This document shows positions 29,201 to 38,700 of a stretch of DNA of 64,000 bases, one piece after another (within the stretch, counting starts at the first letter, position 1; each line of letters opens with the position of its first letter). The notes under the pieces were generated by a model. The model did no database searches, had not been told where the DNA came from, and saw nothing but the letters and a program-made list of their open reading frames with translations. A program made the translations under genes and the position numbers. The DNA is taken from positions 1-64,000 of the forward strand of contig JASAMV010005140.1 of assembly GCA_030248065.1 (NCBI GenBank). The letters run 5' to 3'. This stretch comes from Rhynchonema sp. JSB1_4. Its lineage: Eukaryota > Nematoda > Chromadorea > Monhysterida > Xyalidae.

Positions 29201-32032
29201 TCAAAAATCGAATTCAAGGTTCGCAGACGATTGTATTCTGTTTGGTGATTGTCCACAAAGAATACTCAACAATGAAACGTTGCTGGGAGTGCTTGCAGAA
29301 GAACTGAATCTACGCGAAGATCTGCTGCTTGTTCGTCGTGAGGAGGCGCGTGCAGCCAATCAGATGTGTGAGTGTGACGTGTGTGCTGACGACGATGTGT
29401 TGCCCGAGGACATGGTGCAGTGCGGAGGAGGCGTTGACCATCGATTCTGCCGCAATTGTGTGCGACAACACGCCGAGACGCAGATCGGGGATGAGGGTGG
29501 GTACCACTTGAATTTTGGTCCCATTTTGAAACATCACACACACATCGTAACGCAACGATAACAGGTGCGCACAACGTCAAATGTCTGGCCGGTGCGTGCA
29601 ATGAGTTCTACCAATTGGAAACGCTGCAGGGTCTGATGCGTGCGCAAACCTACAATCGTTTGTTGCGTCGTATGCAGCAGGTCGGTCATTGGTTCCGTCA
29701 TTAACACCCGTATTCACAAACCGATTTTCACCCCTTCCTCATCACAGGACGAATTGCGCAGCGCACAGCTCGAAAACCTGGTATCGTGTCCGGCGTGCGA
29801 CTTTGCGATGATCGTCGACGACCAGCAACTGCGTGTGTTCCAGTGCCAAAACCCGGAATGTTTGAAGGAGACCTGTCGGTTGGTGGCGTGACAATCACCT
29901 GGCGTGTGTGAAGCAGACAGGATAATAGTGCCATGTTAAAATCACAATTTCAACAAGTCAAACGTAGAAAACTGATGTTGCAGCGAGTGCGGTGAAACAT
30001 CACACATTCCGCTACGATGTGACGAGGTTGAGAAGGATGCGGAGACACGGATGCGCACGTATGTGGAAAACGAAATGGCCGAGGCGTTGATTCGTACATG
30101 TCCCAACTGTCAGAAACGGTACGTGATCGATCGATTGATTTGAAGTCTCATGGAAAGCTGTCGAGTTCGAACACGAGCAACATAATTTAGAATTGTCAAA
30201 GTCGACGGCTGCAACAAGATGACGTGTAGTTGTGGCACCAAATTCTGCTACGTCTGTCGCAAACAGGTGCGCGACTACTCGCACTTCAACGTCGCTCAGG
30301 GGTGAGCTTCTGTGTTTTTAAATTCGTGGTAATCGGGGTACCACCGGTGCATTTTCTGTCTACTGCGCCGCCAAATGGACAGCGTACTTTACCCCGTAGG
30401 TGTGAGGCTGCTCTTCAGAAACTACGTTTGTGTCAAAGTGTCAAGGGGCTTCATTTGTTTCAGTGGCAAACCTCCGTGTCCGCTGCACACCAGTCTCGAT
30501 ACAGTGAATGCTTCGGTGGCCGAAAAAGCCGGGGTTGAGGCGAAAGAAAAATTCTTCAAAGTTTGTTTCACGACGTATATTCTCAGGTCTAAAATCCTAT
30601 TGATTTGGTGATGTTTCACAAAATAGGAGAATCCAGACGCGGCCAAAATGCTGAAACGATCGGATCGAGAAGAAGTGGACACAAGCTCGTTGGTGGACAG
30701 ACGCGGCGATGCAAATCGTTGGTCATCGTGCTGTGTTTGCGCTTTGTGGTTGTGTTGTGCGACCCTGCGATGGGCATAATAATAAGATTGGCACAAGCAC
30801 TAACCACAGATGGGCACGATAACACAAACAGTGCAATATTCTACCAATGGGCCCGATAATTCACAATTCATATTGATGGGCATGATACTAAAACATCGCT
30901 AACAGATTGGCAAGCTATCGGAGCCATAATTCGATCACCTCTTCCAGCGCTGGTTGTTCTGGCGACGGCGCACTACGAACGGGCACAGAATCTATTCAAT
31001 CAGGACCGAGCGAATGGTGCGACGATGACGCCGGCACAGCGAATCAACAACTATCGAGCGATGATCGCATGGTTGAATGAAGCAGACGGACATCTGCGTC
31101 GACAGGTCGAACCCGTGCCCGACTTGAGGGCTCGCATACAGACGTTGCGCACACAGGTCGGTCCACTGATGTTTCATTTGCAACTTAATCGAACAGATTG
31201 TAGAGGTCGAAATTAGTGGAAAGCCGTTCTTCCTAATACACATCCTTGATTCAAAAGAAGTGACGCAACTCAGATCTGATCCGAATCCTTCAAGTTTGAT
31301 ACTGGCCTTTGTGTTCCACACAATGTGACATCAAATGCGTGTATGATTGCAGATACAAGCCAACCATCCAGAGCCTGCAGCGATACACGTTGCACCTGCA
31401 CGTCGTATTCGTCGACAACGGGCCGGTCGCGGTGCGCAATGGGCATTGCGACCAGCAGCTGTTGCACCGGTGCGACCCGCATTGGCGGCAGGCGTGCGCG
31501 ACGCACAAGCAGCTGCCCATCGTGCGCCATTTGCACCAGTACCACCCCCTCGTTTCCCGGCGCCCGCACCAGTCGTCCCCCAACAGCAGCAAGGTCGTCG
31601 TGTGTTGATCAACGGTCAAGTGTACCCCAACTATCAGAATCGAGTGCGCGTCAACGGCGGTCAAGTGCTGCAGCACGTTCAGAACTACGACGAAATCTGG
31701 ACCACTCCACAGGGCGGAGCATTCGTGAGTTCATTCAATCTGTGCAGCCTTGCTCTATTGCGTATACTTGTGAAACATCACCTAGACATAAACTTGCAGG
31801 GCCGATTCACCGGCGGTCCGTGGGAGCCTCTTCCGCAACCACAACGACAATTACCGCAACAACAACATCTGCAGCCACAACAACATCAACCACAGCAACA
31901 GCCACAACAACAGCAGCAACAACATCTGCAGCCACGACAACAACAGCAACAACAACATCTGCAGCCACAACAACAGCAACATCATCAACAACAACAGCCA
32001 CAGCAGCAGCAGCAACATCAACAACATCAGCC

Positions 32033-32098
<66 letters not shown>

Positions 32099-32162
32099 GC
32101 CCCATCCTGACAATGAAGGCGATGGAGGTTGGGGATTCGGTGTTCGATTCGGATGGTGGTAA
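26284..32162 (+). CDS. RNF216/Triad3-like RBR E3 ubiquitin ligase, copy 2, intact, 20 exons
   Basis: Exons: 26284-26409, 26490-26580, 26679-26833, 26935-27028, 27099-27207, 27635-27809, 28144-28324, 28421-28647, 28879-28981, 29051-29218, 29299-29496, 29565-29680, 29748-29878, 29984-30118, 30191-30301, 30464-30560, 30627-30717, 30948-31156, 31353-31724, 31800-32162. All phases agree, giving about 1083 aa. Exon-6 donor and exon-17 boundary are the least certain. From about residue 503 come RING1 (CECDVC...CRNC), IBR (CPACDF...CQNPEC) and RING2 (CPNCQKR...[17 protein letters not shown]), in the same order and wording as human RNF216. By analogy the Cys in KMTC is the thioester-forming residue. 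The family transfers ubiquitin to substrates in immune and endocytic pathways. The tail is Pro-rich, then polyglutamine, ending [17 protein letters not shown]. Confidence 0.88.
31840..32100 (+). repeat. CAA/CAG glutamine tract, longer than in copy 1
   Basis: The last coding exon is a CAACAACAA array with CATCTGCAGCCA spacers (QQQHLQP units). Its longest pure run is at about 32035-32098. The copy-1 counterpart is 23268-23470. The final exon is 121 codons here and 98 in copy 1, so the tracts have changed length since duplication. Frames in the other phases (poly-T, poly-V, poly-L) are shadows. Confidence 0.9.
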
Positions 32163-33030
32163 ATCGTGATGAAAATGTCATACATACTGAACACTAAAAA
32201 TACAGGTAGGCCCGACTTTGGAATTCTAAAAAAACAAATTTATTGATGCCGTAAGATTGATTTGGGTTTGATTGTTACTCATTGAGCTGCTGTGATTTTC
32301 ATTTGACTCTCGTCCCAGGCCAAGAGGTATACAATATTTACTGTGTGGTTATCCTGAAAAATTAATTTGAAGGCCGCAAAAAAGCAGGGCGATGCTGATG
32401 TTTTTTGTTTAGGTTGACCTATTGCTTGTGATCGACTGATACATAACAGAATTATTTCACTAGGTTCTTTTCTTGTGCTTTTTGTTGTTTGTTATTGCTG
32501 TTTGATACCCACGTTATTCTTGCTTGCTAATTCTAGCACATTACTTGATTTGGAACGATGTTGCATTAAGACTAGTCTTCTGATCGCATTGATGCTTGCA
32601 TTCGGGCAGAGAACGAACCCACTTGTTTCAATCAAATGTGTATTTACAGCTGTTGAAAAATTGTATCAAATGAAGCGTAAGCAAAGATACCAGATTCAGT
32701 ATAGAATTTCGGGGTTGGAGCTGCAGTAGTTATTAGTTCGCAGCACGGTTAATAGTTTTGTCCTCAAATCATGTCGTCACATTTCGTCGTCGAACAAGCA
32801 ATAATACTACATACATGAGCCCCAAATGAGCGCAAAAATAATACATGTGGTTTGACGGTAAAATGTGACGACAAGATTTGACGACATTGCCATAAGCGGT
32901 ATTTTTGCCTTTATTGCTGGAACTCCAACTTGAGTGCATCATATCAACAATGGGTGCTGCTGCGCTTCACCAAGAAGGGTGTTAGTTGTGTTTGTTTTCG
33001 AGGTTTGAGCGTGAGCACAGCAGCACACAA
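32163..33030. other. 3' flank of RNF216-like copy 2
   Basis: No gene. It matches 23522-24387 with minor indels and should include the 3' untranslated region. Confidence 0.5.
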
Positions 33031-33361
33031 CAGTGGCGGATCCAGCCTTCGGCCAAGGGAGGGGCCATATCCAGAAAGTCATTTTTATGTCGTGCTTGCT
33101 TAGAATTTCGCGCGTTTTACACCAAATATTATACAAAAATGTGACAATGCGCGCGAAAGCCAAATTTCATTGAAAATGGGTGTATCAATGCCTTATCTGA
33201 TGCGGGAAGCGCTCGATTTTTGGACTTTTGCAGTGTATCAGAGTTAAATCCTCCGATTTAGGGGGTTATTCTTCCTTCTTCCTTCCGAAACGGTGCCCCC
33301 TTCAGGGGCCAGATGGACCAAGGAGGCATGGCCCCAGCCACCTCCCCTGGATCCGCCATTG
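33031..33361. mobile_element. hAT-like MITE, duplicate of 24388-24710
   Basis: Same TIRs. The left flank is GCACACAA and the right flank GCTTACAA (decayed). It contains a small insertion with GCGCGCGAAAG (about 33147) not present in the copy-1 element. Confidence 0.85.
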
Positions 33362-33798
33362 GCTTACAACAACCTTCACACACTGATGTCACAGGGTGCA
33401 TCTTGAGCTCATTATAAAACTAGGTAAAATACGTGAAACATTTTTGTGCTTTTGTAATGTTGTTTGTGCAGAACTGAACTATATGTATCGTTGGGACTAT
33501 TTCTGATCCTTTTACTTTCTGACTGATTCGGCTCGAATTATATTGATGTCCATTCTTTTGTCCATGATGATATTGACTAACTTTGATGCTTCATGCGTAC
33601 TGGCATAAACTCAGAAGTAAAATAAAATCTTTGGCGTGATTTCTTTCTATGTATAATGTATCTTTTTCTTTCTGAGCACATCTCTGCTCCCTGTTCTGCA
33701 TTTGGTGCTTCACGTGAACTGGTATAAAGTTCATGAACTTGTTCGCTTTTTAGATTGAAAGTTTATTGGCATCTGCCATTTACCGATTCAATACAATA
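33362..33798. other. Distal 3' flank of block 2
   Basis: No gene; AT-rich, matching 24711-25140 up to 33793. Confidence 0.5.
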
Positions 33799-33909
33799 AG
33801 TAAAGGCAGTCTACGGGAGGTTGTCACTCAGCCCCCGAATACCGTAACCCACCGTAATTTTGATTGTATTCGGGGGCTGAGTGACAACCTCTTGTAGACT
33901 GCCTTTACT
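33799..33909. repeat. Near-perfect hairpin element, 111 bp
   Basis: AGTAAAGGCAGTCTAC pairs with GTAGACTGCCTTTACT. Inside that, GGTTGTCACTCAGCCCCC and GAATAC pair with GTATTCGGGGGCTGAGTG and ACAACC. The loop is about 27 bases and contains CCGTAACCCACCGTAA. It lies a few bases after the right edge of duplicated block 2. Confidence 0.85.
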
Positions 33910-34109
33910 AGATGTATTTTTCAAACATTCTGCGTAACCATAAAGCGGCCCAGTCTTTGGTCGTCATTAATTCAAAGATGGCAGTGAAGGCGTTGTTGTA
34001 AAGTCGAATCAGATTGGGCGGTGTGGCGATTTGATCGTGTTTTTCGACGCATTTGTTATTACTTTTTTCGAAGTTGTTTACTGTTCATTCTCCTTCATAT
34101 TGAATCAAT

Positions 34110-34316
34110 AACTTTGACAGAAGGGTCAGGATTGCAAGTTAGATCCATCAGTAATTCATATGGTGTCCAGCGCAAGTTTAGATTTTTAAATTTGACAGAA
34201 GGGTCAGGATAGCAAGTTAGATCATTAGTAATTCATATGGTGTCCAGCGCAAGTTTAGATTTTTAAATTTGACAGAAGGGTCAGGATAGCAAGTTAGATC
34301 ATTAGTAATTCATTTC
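34110..34316 (+). repeat. placeholder
   Basis: placeholder. Confidence 0.
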
Positions 34317-34319
34317 TCA

Positions 34320-34817
34320 TTTCAGGCATGGTTCGGAAAGTATGTTTATTTTCTCCAAATTTGGGTCCTCCAACCCCATCCTCCCCCCAGGTGGGTACGT
34401 CTGTTCCCCTTCCGAAAAAGGGGGTACCGCCTGTTCCCCCTCCGGGTCCGGACCAGGAACAACTCTGCTGCGGATACCCCGATTTGGGGTATTGGCAGTG
34501 TAGTGTAGTTCCTGGGGGGGTCCCCCCAAGGTGTTTTTTCGGAGGGGAGATAGCGTACCCCCGAGGGGGGGAAGACCCAAATTCAGGAAAAAGTTACTTT
34601 TTGAGGTGGAAAATTTGCCCGATTTTTACCCCTTTTTGGAAAAAATTCTTCATAAAAAGGGTATTTTGGCGACTTTTGACAACATTTACCTAAAAATCAC
34701 ACATTTTTGGCCTAAAAATGCCCATTTAGGCCTAAAAATGCCTATTTTAGGCAAAAATTGTGGGAGATAGTATAGTGTTCCCGGAGGGGGAGATAGGGGG
34801 ATAGTGTACCACCTGAG
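34320..34817. mobile_element. Fragmented hAT-like element(s), borders unresolved
   Basis: Near 34465 reads CCGGACCAGGAAC, the complement of the left terminus of the MITE at 40713. At about 34495 a left-type terminus, GCAGTGTAGTGTAGTTCC, begins. Between 34503 and 34817 the wording (GTATTTTGGCGACTTTTGAC, CCCATTTAGGC) closely follows the MITE at 40713-41045. This is a related copy into which the 34818 element has inserted. The plus frame 34328-34693 is proline-rich low complexity and not a gene. Confidence 0.55.
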
Positions 34818-35284
34818 CAGTGTAGTACTTGGTCAGGGTGTTGACGATAGATAGATTGGGACCCGAAATGTGTTGACGATAGATAGATGACCCAAGTCCG
34901 AAATCTGGGGGGGGTCGAGGTCGACCCAAACTTGTTGACGATAGATAGATGGTGGGGGGGGGTCGCCAAAAATCAAGGTATAGTATAGTGTACTAAAGTA
35001 GGTAATAATGTGTAAATATTAATGAAAATGTACTAGGATGTACCAAATCCGCGCGTAGCGCGCGATTTTTTGCCTATTTGGGACAAAAAATACCGATTTT
35101 GAGCCATTTTGAGGCAAAAATACACATTTTGGGGTCGAAATGTGTTGACGATAGATAGATTGTTCCCAGAATTTGTTGACGATAGATAGATTTGCCCATA
35201 AGTGTTGACGATAGATAGATGAAATCAAAAAGTGTTGACGATAGATAGATGAATTTGGGGGGGGACCCCCCAAGTACTACCCTG
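34818..35284. mobile_element. hAT-like MITE with seven TTGACGATAGATAGAT units, second copy, TSD CACCTGAG
   Basis: Same ends, same order of repeats and same central GC palindrome (about 35048) as 15988-16466. The flanking octamer is CACCTGAG on both sides (34810-34817, 35285-35292), different from the first copy, so the two are independent insertions of one family. The homopolymer runs are shorter here. Confidence 0.9.
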
Positions 35285-35302
35285 CACCTGAGGGCAGTGC
35301 GG

Positions 35303-35690
35303 CAGTGGTGTAGTTGGTCCGAGCAAGAAAGCTAGCTAGCTGGAGGCCAGGGGTCCGGCGCAAGAAAGCTAGCTAGCCGGCAAGCCGGGTATCCCGATTT
35401 GGGGGGTATTGGTCCAGAAGTCAAAAACAGGGATATAAAAATTGGTCGAAATTATACTAAAATAAGCCTTAACATGCGTATTCTTGTGCGAAAATTTGAA
35501 CGAATTTGACCATTTTGGCCCATAAAATGGTCATTTTGGCACTAAAATCAACACTTTTTTACTTGGTGACCGGAGCAAGAAAGCTAGCTAGCCAGTTTGT
35601 GGGGTATGGGTTTCGGAGCAAGAAAGCTACCTAGCAGTTGGGGGTAACACCCCCAATACCCCCCCCCCCCCAACAACATCACTGCGGTAC
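35303..35690. mobile_element. TIR element with GCAAGAAAGCTAGCTAGC repeats
   Basis: Ends CAGTGGTGTAGTTGG and CCAACAACATCACTG form a TIR with two mismatches. No matching octamers flank it, perhaps because it lies beside another insertion. The word GCAAGAAAGCTAGCTAG occurs four times (about 35325, 35362, 35574 and, imperfectly, 35621). Confidence 0.65.
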
Positions 35691-35786
35691 ACGGACGTAG
35701 TACGTTACGTAAACAAAACAGACCACAAGATTTCACTGAGCTTTTTTTTGTTTTCATCTTTGAGGTGGTGAAGCGAAAGCATAACC

Positions 35787-38700
35787 ATGGAGCCGAAAAA
35801 TGCTGGAGCAAACAGCAGCGCGACAGAATTGAAACCACCGCTCAAGTCCCCCCAACGGAAAAGTGCAAACACGTTCAAGGTATGTTTTATTGTCTGAGTT
35901 TTTAATTGACTAAGGCGGCTGAATAGGTAATTTATGTTGTGACGGCTTGAGCATTGGGAACCCATCGGTTGATGACCAATGCTCAGATGGCCTCAGCCTT
36001 GGGCCAGGCGAAAACTGATGAGCGAGCGTTGAGCGTGAACCTAAGCCAAACCACACCCAACCGAACCTTTGTTCCTGGGCTCTATCGCCACCGCGTCCGG
36101 ATGCGGTCAACGGGATGGATATGGCGATGTCTCGTTCGATACGCATTCACGTCAGCCTGGGGACGCCAGCCACGTCGCTAAATGGTGGCACACGGAAGTG
36201 ACGGACAATCACCAACCTTTGTTCCTCTCTCCCCCCACAAACACAACGAAAAACACGGGTTGCTTGAAAAAGTCAAAAAGGCTGCCAGGCCGGGCCCGTT
36301 TCTAATGCCAGCGGTGCTTTACGGATCGTTCAGGAGCCAGGACAGGAAGTGGAACAGGGCTGCTCAAATTCTATGAGCTTTTTTTGACAGCGACATGTAA
36401 TGTAGTCACTTGAAAAAGATACACAAAAAAACCAATGCTAAAATTAATCCCCATTTTTCAGCACGAGAGTTTCCTCGATCGTCTGCAGGGTGTGCGCGTC
36501 GACGTGACACAACGTTATCGTGAGCATTTGGCTGATGACGTGCATCGACATCAGCATGGACCCGTGGTGACCACAACGTGTTTCGCCGACGCCTTGCAAC
36601 GACACAGGGAGCTGGATTCGACGGAACATTTTGGTGCGTCTTTTTGGTGTCTGTGAGAGGTGAGAGCCCGTTTGAGCGTGCTCATTTATTCATTCTGATC
36701 TGCAGGCGATTTTTTCCGTGACCTTCCCCGACAATCGCTGGGCACTTTGCCGCAGCTGCTGCACTGCCAGGTTAAATTCGTTGAGTTGAACAAGCATCGT
36801 CGCCGTGATCGTCTATCGTCATCAAAATTGTTTGAATTTTTGTTTCCAGGTGGCAGTTATCGACATCCTCGAAAAACATATCACACAGCCAAACACAGCC
36901 GCTCTGACTTCATTGCTCAGGTAAACAAAAAAGCTGGTGTAATTATATTTTATTCATTGGGTGCTGGTATATTAATAGACGCTTCATGCTTTCAACATGA
37001 TGTTTCAGTGTGTTGGCGAGTCTGGCGCGCGATCTCCAATCCGATTTCCACGCACACTTCTGGCGATTCTTCGATGTGATTCGAAACATCATCGATTCGC
37101 AGCCAAGCAACAATCCGAACCCCGATGCACTCGAGGCAGCATTTGCCACCTACGCCGTGCTGTTCAAGGTGCATTGGAGACATTTGGTGACTGATCTGTG
37201 CGATACATTTGCGTGCGTTTCGCATTTTTATTTGTGGCATTCTGGTTTGTTCGTGATCTGCTTTTCCAATTCCAACTGCGAACTCCAAACTTTTTAGTCA
37301 CATTCTGCCGCTATTCCGCCATCGGAGAGACTACGTGCGACGGTTCGCGTCTGAAGTGTCCGCTTTTCTTGTTAGAAAGGTAACGGGAGTGCGTTTTTGC
37401 GTGATTAGGGTGGCCATCGCTGTGCCCCATAGTAGTGGCTGGGGGGGGGGGGGGGGTTGGGGGGGGGGGGGGTTACCCCCTCTCAGTACTTACCTACCAC
37501 AAAACCCGAGGGGGGGTTGGGGGGGTTGAGTACTTACCTCTCACAACTCCAAATCATACCTCTCACAAGCAATTTTATACCTTTTTAAGGCAAAAATCGG
37601 TGTTTTTCGACCTTATTTTCCCAAAAATCGCGCGCTCCGCGTGCAAACCCACACATAATACCTATTTTTAGGCGATTTTCGGCGAAAATTTTGAAAAAGT
37701 ACTATTTTTACCTCAATTTTTGGCCAAAATTGTATCACAAAAACGGTGTTTTTTCGCCTTTTTGGGTGACCAAAATCATACCTCTCACGCTTCCGGTCCC
37801 AACCCCGCATCATACTTACCTCCCACACATGGGCTTGCCACTACACTGCTGTGCCCCGACACTTCCGATCATGATTTTAGTGCGAACACCAAACCAAGTT
37901 CGTTCGGTTCCTGTTGAAATCGACGACGACCATGGAGGAGCGCGATGTGCTGCTTGACGGCCTGTCCAATCTGTACGTGCAGTGCCTGCGATCAACTGGC
38001 GATTGCCTGCACAGCAGGGCTGAATCGGTTATGTTCCGTTGCGTACAGCAGTTTGGCATCAGGTCAAAGGCTAAAACCACATAATTTGCAACAATGGTTT
38101 GTTTTCAGACGTTTGATGTACTAGTCAAGGAAGCACGAAGTCATCGTTCCACATCGGATGTAGCGTTCGAATTGGTCACTCAGATTTGCGAAAAATTACT
38201 CGATTTATATGGACTGAAACCCTGCGCGAGACTGATCAACGTGTTACTGGTTGGTCTACACAACGTGGTATGAAAAAAGGAATGACGAAAACGTTAAATA
38301 TCAATAATTTTCAGCGACATCTTTCGACCGAGTTGCGAACCAATCATTCAATCGAGGCTCAAACGCGTCTGCTTTCAATCACGCACGTCTGGTGTGTCAA
38401 TCGTCGCGCTGGAAAGGATAAGCAGCTGCTCAAGGAATTCTATGTGAACATTTGTGACACCCTATGCGATGCAACGAATGCGAGGGAGTCCCTCTATGGG
38501 GAAGACGTGCTTTCATCATTGACAGCGCTGCTTGCGCCTCTGGTCAAATGCACAGGTTTACCATACTGGTTTTGTTGCCGTTTTGGAGCTAGACCTTGAC
38601 TTAGACTTACACCAACTGACTTCAGGCTCACTGCTGCCAACCGATAAGATGCGCAGCACTCTGAACGCGTTGTTTGATCGGTGTGACAATTCCAACGTGC

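Larger units (their letters stand above)
25608..33793 (+). repeat. Tandem duplication, copy 2 (about 8.2 kb)
   Basis: Second block of the direct duplication described at 17210-25140, separated from it by 467 bp. Homology stops at TTTACCGATTCAATA, just before the hairpin at 33799. Amino-acid differences I noticed between the two ligase copies: A/T, K/N, L/P, G/E, I/M, A/E and T/I, one each, plus the glutamine-tract changes. Confidence 0.9.

Noticed and set aside
34110..34316. Feature-list entry at these coordinates labelled placeholder
   Set aside because: It is a void entry with zero confidence; the real observation (77-bp tandem repeat, 2.6 units) is given under findings.
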